NCBI GenBank assembly: GCA_902794115.1
Contig: CADBGD010000003.1
Location: 1 to 40,968, forward strand
Direction of reading: 5' to 3'
Origin: Oscillospiraceae bacterium
GTDB lineage: Bacteria > Bacillota > Clostridia > Saccharofermentanales > Saccharofermentanaceae
DNA: 40,968 bases
In this document: positions 34,512 to 40,968 of the stretch, one piece after another
Layout: each line of letters begins with the position of its first letter
Numbering within the stretch: the first letter of the stretch is position 1
Made by a program: the position numbers and the translations under genes
Notes under the pieces: model-generated
Told to the model about the DNA's origin: nothing
The model's database searches: none
What the model saw: the letters and a program-made list of their open reading frames with translations, nothing else

Positions 34512-36230
34512 TTAGCCGGCGTAGTAAAAGCCCATAAAGAGTTCATCCTGCTCAATGCCGTTATACTTGATGCTCCAATCACTGTCACTTTGTGCAGGAT
34601 CTGCCTGGAGTTCAAAGAAGAAGTTTTTGGTTTCGTCAGCATCGAGATACTCACAAAGCAGTGTTCTGCTGTCAAGATCAATGCCGATTACATTGAATAC
34701 GGCATTTTCCGGAAGTGTGGCTGTTCCGTCCGCCGCTCCGTTACTATCAAACTTGTTTACGGTAATTTCCTTTCTGGTAGCCGCAATCTGGTTTCTTTCT
34801 CCCATATTGACCGTCTTTTTCGGCATGCCGTCATTTCCCATGGCAGAGACTCTGTCGATTACATAACCGGAACCCATAATGTCGGAATAGTTCGTAACCG
34901 TAAAATTCGCCGGGTCGTAGAAGAATCCGCCATTATGTACGTTCGGCAGATTTCCTATGAAAGAGGACTGAAACGTAAATGTCGATCCGTCAAACTTGAA
35001 CACTGCTACCACAGCCTCCGAGGATTCCGGATACAATTCAGCATAAATGTAAACACCATCATCGGTCTTCACAAAATAGAATTTATAAAGTCCCATATAC
35101 GAATATTGCAATTCGCTTTTCGGAAGCTGTTCTACCCTGCCATTTACGGAGATACCTAAACTGATCAGACTGTCATATTCGTCTTTTTCAGTCACGGCAC
35201 AAATATCATCAAGGTCACCATCGTCATCGACATCCCAGATGATGTGATCATAAGCATCAGATACAAGGACATAGTTTTCCGGTGTCGCTCCGAAAAGACT
35301 CATATCAAAGTAATCTCCGGCATACACAGCCGGAATCTTGTACATATTAAATGCATAGTCCTCAGTATAAACAAAGATGATACCGTCGTAGGTAAGAAGG
35401 AACGGAACATTTTCGTCCGGATCACTGATCAGGCCTGCCAGATACTCCACTTCCCGCGCATCCTGCGCTTTGAACTTCAGTGCATCATGAAAGTATTCTG
35501 CAAAGAAATTGGCAAACCCGGCTCTGTCGGAAACAATGTCGTTCAGATTGTACTCCATTGAGTCACCGGAACGATAGTTATATGTTCGATAGACAGTTGA
35601 GCTGGAATTATTTGCCTTATCATATACCTCCTGACAAGTAACAAAAGAGAAGACTTCACTATCTGCGCGAGCAACATATGTATTGCTCTTCACTGTAAAA
35701 GAATCGCTCGCAGAGCCATCTACATAGCTCGGAAGTAACTGATCATACATACTGTCAAAATCGTTATTCATGGAATAATAGATTCCATCAAGCGAATTCC
35801 AAAGCTGCGAGTATGTATCCTGGTCATCGACCGTAAGCAGATCGACATCCTTAATAATTTTATTGACTATGCCATCCGCAGGTGAGGCAACAAATCCGTA
35901 AGCGCGCGTGTTTTCCGTAATGGTATAATCCAGTGTTTTCAAATCCGAGCGGATGGAAAAGTCCGGAGAGATAGTATACGCTGAAGGGCCGGCGGAACCG
36001 GATTGGGACGCCTTGGTGGATTCATCCGACTCAGAAATCGTAGAATCATCCGTTTCATCCGTCTCTTCCGTTTCATCTTCATCTGATTCCGGAGGTACTG
36101 TTTCCTCGGATTCAGTTTCAGACTTGTTTTTATCTTTTGTTTTCTTAGTTGTTTCTTCACTCTTTTTTGAGCAGCCCGCAAGGGAGATGATCATTGCAAG
36201 AGTGAGAACACTCGATACTAATCGTTTCAT
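34512..36230 (-). CDS. Large lipoprotein with acidic linker and RsiV/DUF3298-like region
   Basis: A 572-residue exported protein with lipobox LAGC (C20), a low-complexity Ser/Thr/Glu/Asp/Lys linker to about residue 85, and a large beta-rich body. The section from about 180 to 312 (YRTYNYRSGDSMEYNLNDIV, then a helix, then VPFLLTYDGIIFVY and YKIPAVYAGDYF) has the layout of DUF3298/RsiV-type domains. The segment DVDDDGDLD at 333-341 is a DxDxDGxxD calcium-binding pattern. The remainder (about 350-572) is unassigned. The ATG at 36230 has AGGAGGTG five bases upstream and its own promoter. It lies at the surface of the cell and may sense or bind something there; this is inference. No anti-sigma/sigma gene is adjacent. 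Confidence 0.88.
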   Translation of the reverse strand: MKRLVSSVLTLAMIISLAGCSKKSEETTKKTKDKNKSETESEETVPPESDEDETEETDETDDSTISESDESTKASQSGSAGPSAYTISPDFSIRSDLKTLDYTITENTRAYGFVASPADGIVNKIIKDVDLLTVDDQDTYSQLWNSLDGIYYSMNNDFDSMYDQLLPSYVDGSASDSFTVKSNTYVARADSEVFSFVTCQEVYDKANNSSSTVYRTYNYRSGDSMEYNLNDIVSDRAGFANFFAEYFHDALKFKAQDAREVEYLAGLISDPDENVPFLLTYDGIIFVYTEDYAFNMYKIPAVYAGDYFDMSLFGATPENYVLVSDAYDHIIWDVDDDGDLDDICAVTEKDEYDSLISLGISVNGRVEQLPKSELQYSYMGLYKFYFVKTDDGVYIYAELYPESSEAVVAVFKFDGSTFTFQSSFIGNLPNVHNGGFFYDPANFTVTNYSDIMGSGYVIDRVSAMGNDGMPKKTVNMGERNQIAATRKEITVNKFDSNGAADGTATLPENAVFNVIGIDLDSRTLLCEYLDADETKNFFFELQADPAQSDSDWSIKYNGIEQDELFMGFYYAG

Positions 36231-36255
36231 ACATACACCTCCTAAAATTTCTTTT

Positions 36256-36284
36256 ATTATAAATCAACAAATAGCTGATGTCGA
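36256..36284 (-). promoter_or_regulatory. Promoter of the large lipoprotein gene
   Basis: TCGACA, 17 bases, TATAAT on the minus strand, 25 bases before the ATG at 36230. It lies directly after the thrS terminator. Confidence 0.8.
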
Positions 36285-36296
36285 ATTCCCCCCACG

Positions 36297-36329
36297 CAAA
36301 AAGGAGTTGCCTTCCGGCAACTCCTTTTC
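36297..36329. terminator. Rho-independent terminator of thrS
   Basis: Perfect 11-bp stem AAGGAGTTGCC/GGCAACTCCTT with loop TTCC and T-runs in both directions, 51 bases after the thrS stop. Confidence 0.9.
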
Positions 36330-36380
36330 ATTTGAATCAATTTCCTCAAAGAGGCTTTTCATTCACTTCTCGAAATGCAC

Positions 36381-38159
36381 TTATACCTTTACGGCCTTCT
36401 TGCTTTCGATCTCTTCCAGCATCTTAGCGGCCAGATCTTCAACAGACATGGATCCCAGATCATTTTCAAAACGGGAGCGGACAGATACTGTGCCCTCTTC
36501 CACTTCCTTATCACCGACGGTGACCATGTAAATAATCTTATCCAGGTTCGCCTCACGGATCTTTTTACCCAGTTTCTCGGAACGGTCGTCGACCTCGGCG
36601 CGGATTCCTTTCGCGCGGAGAGCGTCGCGGATCTCGAAAGCACGATCCATATGAGAATCGGCGATCGGCAGGATACGTACCTGCTCCGGAGCCATCCACA
36701 AAGGCAGGCAGCCGGCATACTTTTCAATCAGATAAGCCAGTGTTCTCTCGAAGCATCCAAGGCTGGTTCTGTGAATGATGTACGGATTCTTCTTCTGGCC
36801 GTCTTTGTCAATATATTCCATACCGAACTTCTGTGCCAGAAGCATGTCGATCTGGATGGTAACCAGAGTATCTTCCTTACCGAATACATTCTTGTACTGG
36901 ATATCCAGCTTCGGTCCATAGAACGCCGCCTCATCGATACCGATGGAGTACTCCAGACCCAGGTCATCCAGGATCTTCTTCATGACAGCCTGCGCCTCTT
37001 CCCACTGTTCCTTTGTTCCCTCATACTTGTTTTTCGGGTTCTCCGGATCCCACTGGGAGAAACGGAAAGTACAGTCTTCCAGAAGACCTACCGTACCCAG
37101 GAAGTACTTAGCCAGATCCAGGCAGTTGGCAAACTCCTGTTCCAGCTGGTCCGGACGCAGGATGTAATGGCCCTCGGAGATCGTAAACTGACGGACACGG
37201 ATCAGACCATGCATCTCACCACTATCCTCATTACGGAACAGAGTGGATGTCTCAGTAAGACGCATCGGCAGGTCACGATAGCTTCTCTGACGATTCAGGA
37301 ATACCTGATACTGGAACGGGCAGGTCATCGGACGGAGCGCAAAGCACTCTTTGGACTCATCGTCAGCATCACCCATGATGAACATACCATCCCGGTAGTG
37401 ATCCCAGTGACCGGAGATCTTATACAGGTCTCTCTTTGCAAAATACGGTGTCTTTGTTAAGAGACAGCCGTGCTTCTGCTCTACGTCTTCTACCCAGCGC
37501 TGCATAAGCTGGATAACACGGGCGCCCTTCGGAAGAAGGATCGGAAGACCCTGACCGATATAATCAACGGTCGTGAAGTATTCCAGTTCTCTGCCAAGCT
37601 TGTTGTGATCGCGCTTCAGAGCCTCTTCTCTTGCGGTTACAAAAGCCTTCAGCTGTTCCTTATCCGGGAAGGAAGTACCATAAATACGTTGCAGCATCTT
37701 ATTCTTTTCAGAGCCTCTCCAGTAGGCGCCTGCGCAGGAAAGAAGCTTAAAGGCCTTGATCTCTCCGGTTCTTTCCATATGCGGACCGGCGCAAAGATCA
37801 GTAAACTCACCCTGCTTATAGAAGGAAATGACCGCATCTTCCGGAAGATCATCGATCAGTTCGACCTTATAGGGTTCACCCTTTTCTTCCATCAGTTTTC
37901 TGGCTTCCGCACGCGGCAGCTCAAAGCGCTCGATCGGAAGGTTTTCCTTGACGATCTTTTTCATCTCTTCTTCGATTTTTTTCAGATCCTCGGTGGTAAA
38001 AGCCTCATCCCGATCAAAGTCGTAGTAGAAACCGTCTTCGATCGACGGACCGATCGCCAGCTTGGTCTCCGGCCACAATCTCTTGATAGCCTGCGCCATA
38101 ATGTGCGATGTGCTGTGACGGTACTTGTTTCTTTCATCTTTGTTAGCAAAATCAACCAT
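36381..38159 (-). CDS. thrS: Threonyl-tRNA synthetase lacking the N-terminal TGS domain
   Basis: A 592-residue class II synthetase that charges tRNA-Thr. The usual TGS domain of about 60 residues is absent: the protein begins 14 residues before the editing domain motif HSTSHIMAQAI. The editing domain (to about 190) retains LCAGPHMERTG and LLSCAGAYWRG. The catalytic core has the expected TCPFQYQVF, FRNEDSGEMHGLIRVRQFT, DEAAFYGPKLDI and motif 3 HRTSLGCFERTLAYLIE, then an anticodon-binding domain with VRILPIADSHMD. The ATG at 38159 has GGAGG eight bases upstream, and the T-box terminator lies directly before it, so no upstream TGS coding can exist. It is controlled by the T-box leader. Confidence 0.96.
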   Translation of the reverse strand: MVDFANKDERNKYRHSTSHIMAQAIKRLWPETKLAIGPSIEDGFYYDFDRDEAFTTEDLKKIEEEMKKIVKENLPIERFELPRAEARKLMEEKGEPYKVELIDDLPEDAVISFYKQGEFTDLCAGPHMERTGEIKAFKLLSCAGAYWRGSEKNKMLQRIYGTSFPDKEQLKAFVTAREEALKRDHNKLGRELEYFTTVDYIGQGLPILLPKGARVIQLMQRWVEDVEQKHGCLLTKTPYFAKRDLYKISGHWDHYRDGMFIMGDADDESKECFALRPMTCPFQYQVFLNRQRSYRDLPMRLTETSTLFRNEDSGEMHGLIRVRQFTISEGHYILRPDQLEQEFANCLDLAKYFLGTVGLLEDCTFRFSQWDPENPKNKYEGTKEQWEEAQAVMKKILDDLGLEYSIGIDEAAFYGPKLDIQYKNVFGKEDTLVTIQIDMLLAQKFGMEYIDKDGQKKNPYIIHRTSLGCFERTLAYLIEKYAGCLPLWMAPEQVRILPIADSHMDRAFEIRDALRAKGIRAEVDDRSEKLGKKIREANLDKIIYMVTVGDKEVEEGTVSVRSRFENDLGSMSVEDLAAKMLEEIESKKAVKV

Positions 38160-38204
38160 TTTCGCGTTCCTCCTGTTTCTGGTTTCGTTATGCCGTTTTT
38201 TCCG

Positions 38205-38475
38205 GGATGCAAAAAAGTCACACATCCCACATAGGGATGCATGACTGCACGGTTCCACCCTAATTGCCGGAAATTCTTTCCGACCACTCGATTCCCCCTG
38301 TAACGCCGGTAGAATGACGTCATTCCATACTGAAACAAATCTCTGTCCCGTTCCGGAATGCGACTCTGAGGTGGTACTTCCCGAATTGATCTTTTAGAAA
38401 CGCTCTCAGCCTCAGGCGTCTCATCTCTGGATAGATCAGGAACACGGGAAACATGTCCTCTTCCACGTCTTTGAT
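38205..38475 (-). promoter_or_regulatory. T-box leader (tRNA-Thr-sensing riboswitch) of thrS
   Basis: The conserved T-box AATTAGGGTGGAACCGTG lies at 38248-38265 (minus). Upstream is a Stem I region with a candidate specifier ACC (Thr) at 38373-38375, in GAAGTACCACCTCAGAGT, matching the usual layout of specifier then purine and GAG. A 13-bp stem (AGTCATGCATCCC/GGGATGTGTGACT, two wobble pairs) and a T-run at 38211-38216 form the terminator. Uncharged tRNA-Thr should favour the antiterminator and thrS transcription. This fills the 369-base gap between genes. Confidence 0.94.
38211..38246 (-). terminator. Conditional terminator of the thrS T-box
   Basis: Stem of 13 pairs (38216-38228 with 38234-38246), 5-base loop, then six T on the minus strand, 51 bases before the thrS ATG. 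It competes with an antiterminator that includes the T-box sequence just upstream. Confidence 0.9.
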
Positions 38476-38481
38476 GGATAT

Positions 38482-38510
38482 AGTTTAGAACAAGGATTCG
38501 GGAAATGCAA
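38482..38510 (-). promoter_or_regulatory. Promoter of the T-box/thrS transcript
   Basis: TTGCAT, 17 bases, TAAACT on the minus strand. It is the only good pair between the preceding gene and the Stem I region; no terminator separates it from that gene. Confidence 0.55.
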
Positions 38511-38528
38511 GTACCGCAATGGTATAAT

Positions 38529-39608
38529 TTATTTGACACCCAGGTACGCCAAGATCTCGTCAGAAATATTTCTGGCATCGACCACTACCGGATCCGTCTT
38601 ACTGTCGCCCAGGCCCTGGATCATGATGTAGTACCCTTCCAGCTTGACCACTTTTATGTACACATATCCGTAACTAGGGTTTTCGCTGTCAAGGTAACCT
38701 TCATAAACGAACCGGTCATCTGTTTGTGTCACCCGTGACTTATCCAGCGGAGCACTTGCGTACACCATAGTATCGATGAGTTCGGAAAAATCCATCTCCA
38801 GTTCTTCCAGCGTAATGACCAGTTTCATTTCACCGCCCAAAGCCGTAAAACCGGAAGGCGTATTGCCGGCACTGATCACAAGATCATGGCTCTGGCAGAG
38901 CTTTTTGAGCCCTAATATATCGACATTTAAACCCGGCCGCACGGAAGTGGAACCGGACGGCTCATCATTCATAAAAGATTCCAGTGCATTTCCCCAGGGA
39001 GAAGAATAGCTGCTGTTGGTTTCAGTCTTTTTCTTGGTTTTTTTCGTCGATTCGGAATCACCGCCTTTTCCAAGAAAATACCCGACTGCTCCGGCAATAC
39101 CGCCCACCAGAAGTAGCGCAACCACAATAACAACAATATTTTTGATGATATTCGGACGGTTCGATACCTTCACTTCCGGAAGATCCACATCGCTCTTCGA
39201 AGCCACGGTAGCAGGAGAAAGGATCATTCTCTCGGCCGGATAATTCACCGGCGCCGGTTCCTCTTTGGGTTCCTCCGTCAACTCTTCCACAGGTTCTTCC
39301 TTGGGTTCTTGTCCGGGCTCGTCTTTCTGTTCTTCCACCGCTTCCTCTGCGGGTTCGGTCTCAGACTCTTCCACCGGCTCATCTTTCGGTTCTTCTTTCA
39401 GTTCTTCCGCCGGCTCACTTTCCGGCTCCTGCGAAACCTCTTCTTTCAGATCCGGCTCCCGGGAAGTCAATTCTTCTTTTTCCGGCTCGAAATGCACCTG
39501 CTCCTCCGCTTTCTCGATAGCCGGTTCGTTTGTCTCCGGCCCGGCAGAAGGCTTTTTACTATTTCCCATCTCCATCGGAATAAAAGAATTTGTCTGGTCC
39601 TTTTCCAT
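38529..39608 (-). CDS. Membrane-anchored protein with Glu/Pro-rich cytoplasmic region, unknown function
   Basis: A 359-residue protein. Residues about 25-120 are repeated Glu/Pro/Lys-rich units (EEPKDEPVEE, EEPKEEPVEE) with strong negative charge. A single membrane helix is at about 155-179, followed by a Lys/Thr linker (STKKTKKKTET) and a C-terminal domain of about 150 residues (SVRPGLNVDILGLKKLCQ, beta strands, AYLGVK end). With no signal peptide, the acidic part is probably inside and the last domain outside. Layout is like the kinase at 1-2115 (acidic/Thr inside, helix, TKKTK linker, small domain outside). The ATG at 39608 lies 12 bases after the ADP-ribosylglycohydrolase stop, so the two are in one operon. 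Function unknown. Confidence 0.85.
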   Translation of the reverse strand: MEKDQTNSFIPMEMGNSKKPSAGPETNEPAIEKAEEQVHFEPEKEELTSREPDLKEEVSQEPESEPAEELKEEPKDEPVEESETEPAEEAVEEQKDEPGQEPKEEPVEELTEEPKEEPAPVNYPAERMILSPATVASKSDVDLPEVKVSNRPNIIKNIVVIVVALLLVGGIAGAVGYFLGKGGDSESTKKTKKKTETNSSYSSPWGNALESFMNDEPSGSTSVRPGLNVDILGLKKLCQSHDLVISAGNTPSGFTALGGEMKLVITLEELEMDFSELIDTMVYASAPLDKSRVTQTDDRFVYEGYLDSENPSYGYVYIKVVKLEGYYIMIQGLGDSKTDPVVVDARNISDEILAYLGVK

Positions 39609-39620
39609 CCATATACCTCA

Positions 39621-40754
39621 TTATGCGTATTTCGAAAGCCAGGACTCGTCCCGGAAATCATCATTTTCTTTCATCAGGCAGCCATAGCACAGGTCCTCGG
39701 CGATCTCCAGGATCGTATCCCGAAGTTCGAGATCTTTTTTCCACATATCATCGATCGCCTCATAGCCCATCAGCGCTCCCATGATATTACCGGTGAGCGC
39801 ACCGGTCGAATCACTGTCTCCGCTGTGATTGACTGCCGCAATGATCGCGCCGGAAAAATCATTCTCATGGCGAAGCGCGCAGTACAGGGCAATCGCCAGT
39901 GCTTCATCACCGCACCATCCGGAACCGATCATCGGAATATTCTCTTCATCTTTTGCCTGGTTCTTCGAAAGAAGGACCGCCTTCTCGATCAGATCACAGA
40001 AAGCCCCCAGGTGTTTTCTTTCCGGGAACAGTTCACGGATCATTTCTTCCGCAACGGCAATCACCTCAGAAAGGTTGGCTCTGCCCTCATGTTCAACGAT
40101 TCTCTTTAAGACATGGGTCAGAAATGCGGCCGGCATAAAGCCTAACGAGTGGGAATGCGTCAGGGCAGCGATCTCCGCCCCTTCCATATCCACAGTCTTA
40201 TCTTCCTGAAAGCGCATAAACAGGCCTACCGGCGCCACGCGCATGACACCGCCGCAGCCTTTACTGTGATTGATCCGGTGTTCTGTCGATCCCTGCTCGC
40301 CCGAGGAAAGTGCATCCAGGCAAGTCGCGCCGGGTGCCCGGCAGTTCCATAATTCCTGAAGTTTGGAAATCCATGTGATCCGCTCGCCGTGCTCGATCCC
40401 ACGCTGGGTCTCCAGCCAGTCCAGATAAGCCAGATACACATAATAACGGGGCTGCGCGGAAATGCCACGAAGGATCCCCCGTGTCTGGCCCACCAAAAGT
40501 CCGTTCGCCGTAAACAGGCTCATCTGCGTATCATCGGAAACAAGTGCTTTTCCCGTAGACGGATCCAGATGATAAGAACGGATCCCCTCCGGACCATACT
40601 TTTTGATAATGGCATCATAATCAAGGAACTCGACCGGATAGCCCAGGGCATCACCTGCCGCACCGCCTATGAGACAGCCACGGATCGTGTCCAGGTATTT
40701 TTCCTGACCTGCAACATACTCCTGAATCGTTGTCGGAAGACCGGTCTTATCCAT
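39621..40754 (-). CDS. ADP-ribosylglycohydrolase family protein
   Basis: A 377-residue member of the ADP-ribosyl-protein hydrolase/DraG family, which removes ADP-ribose from proteins or cleaves related small molecules with two Mg ions. Signatures: IRGCLIGGAAGDALGYPVEF (about 24-43), SDDTQMSLF at 73-81 with metal-binding Asp and Thr, NHSKGCGGVMRVAP, and the C-terminal metal site NHSGDSDSTGALTGNIMGA at about 309-327. All metal ligands are intact. I start it at the ATG at 40754 with AGGAGGG six bases before it; the longer frame to 40781 would start on the -10 box. It is followed by the acidic membrane protein. The partner transferase is not in the window, so the substrate is unknown. Confidence 0.93.
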   Translation of the reverse strand: MDKTGLPTTIQEYVAGQEKYLDTIRGCLIGGAAGDALGYPVEFLDYDAIIKKYGPEGIRSYHLDPSTGKALVSDDTQMSLFTANGLLVGQTRGILRGISAQPRYYVYLAYLDWLETQRGIEHGERITWISKLQELWNCRAPGATCLDALSSGEQGSTEHRINHSKGCGGVMRVAPVGLFMRFQEDKTVDMEGAEIAALTHSHSLGFMPAAFLTHVLKRIVEHEGRANLSEVIAVAEEMIRELFPERKHLGAFCDLIEKAVLLSKNQAKDEENIPMIGSGWCGDEALAIALYCALRHENDFSGAIIAAVNHSGDSDSTGALTGNIMGALMGYEAIDDMWKKDLELRDTILEIAEDLCYGCLMKENDDFRDESWLSKYA

Positions 40755-40779
40755 ATGATACCCTCCTGCCCTTTTTTCC

Positions 40780-40788
40780 ATTATACCA
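40780..40788 (-). promoter_or_regulatory. Extended -10 promoter of the ADP-ribosylglycohydrolase gene
   Basis: TGGTATAAT on the minus strand, 25 bases before the ATG at 40754; weak -35 region. A GAAGATCTTC palindrome lies just upstream (40795-40804). Confidence 0.65.
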
Positions 40789-40804
40789 CGTGCGAAGATC
40801 TTCT

Positions 40805-40968
40805 CTATCCGGCTTTCTTTCCGGGAAGAAGATGGGTGAAGATTTCTTTATAGGAGTACCGGACATGCTCGATGCGCATCATCCAGATCAGTTTCAGAAA
40901 ATTAAACAGCAGAAACCAAAGAAGGCTCGGCAGAAAAACTCCGGACACACCGCTTATGACAGCGCAGA
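40805..40968 (-). CDS. C-terminal end of a membrane protein (partial at window edge)
   Basis: The only open minus frame at the right edge gives 53 residues ending in a TAG at 40805. It has a hydrophobic helix (GVFLPSLLWFLLFNFLKLIW) followed by a positively charged tail (MMRIEHVRYSYKE, LLPGKKAG), as at the cytoplasmic end of an integral membrane protein. Its stop is 16 bases from the next promoter. The family cannot be told from this fragment. No other coding potential is seen in this edge. Confidence 0.6.
   Translation of the reverse strand, partial: CAVISGVSGVFLPSLLWFLLFNFLKLIWMMRIEHVRYSYKEIFTHLLPGKKAG

Noticed and set aside
38160-38258. N-terminal extension of thrS by 33 codons
   Set aside because: It lies in the T-box terminator and lacks a ribosome site; the ATG at 38159 has GGAGG. 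The extension does not resemble a TGS domain.
39265-39480. Repeated GGTTCTTC-type units suggestive of a repeat array
   Set aside because: They encode the EEPK/EPVEE repeats of the acidic membrane protein.

Overview
The window reads as chromosomal DNA from a Gram-positive anaerobe of the class Clostridia (Lachnospiraceae/Oscillospiraceae-like). Grounds for this are a thrS leader of the T-box type, the gene order yifB-dprA-topA-trmFO, a 2-hydroxyacyl-CoA-dehydratase-type activase of nearly 1,500 residues, several lipoproteins with Gram-positive style lipoboxes, strong AGGAGG ribosome sites and sigma-A promoters. This placement is inferred from gene content; no 16S gene is present. Almost every gene is on the minus strand; only ychF and one lipoprotein are on plus.

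Right-to-left along the minus strand. (1) 40968-38529: the end of a membrane protein, an ADP-ribosylglycohydrolase-family enzyme and an acidic membrane-anchored protein. (2) 38510-36381: a threonine-specific T-box leader and a threonyl-tRNA synthetase that lacks the usual N-terminal TGS domain. (3) 36284-30812: unknown exported proteins and lipoproteins, an MscS channel and tRNA-Pro(CGG), each well separated by promoters and hairpin terminators. (4) 30678-28364: a lipid-anchored GH10 xylanase with carbohydrate-binding-like modules on both sides. (5) 28349-26232: dihydrofolate reductase, an 88-residue unknown protein with an elaborate control region, and an ABC-2 type permease. (6) 26219-15321: one apparent operon of an unknown basic-tailed protein, the giant activase, polA, coaE, a small membrane protein and an ABC exporter, ending at a bidirectional terminator shared with ychF. 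(7) 13988-6782: yifB-dprA-topA-trmFO and a YesL-like membrane protein, with a second promoter for topA inside the end of dprA.

(8) The most distinctive region is 6737 to 1: a Ser/Thr phosphosignalling operon of a zinc-ribbon/FHA protein, a membrane PP2C phosphatase, a membrane protein with an outside trypsin-like protease and an inside FHA domain, a soluble PP2C phosphatase, and a Hanks-type kinase with zinc ribbon, transmembrane helix and outside segment. The FHA protein carries three spaced K-T-V-A-I motifs and the kinase carries one K-T-V-A-M motif next to its membrane helix, which suggests a phosphothreonine docking code. The kinase reading frame then runs, without a stop, straight into a DMT/EamA transporter that lacks its first helix. 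This is either a real gene fusion by deletion or an assembly chimera, and it needs checking before the kinase C-terminus is interpreted.

Start codons were chosen from ribosome binding sites and differ in several cases from the longest open frame. Promoters, operators and secondary structures were found by eye.
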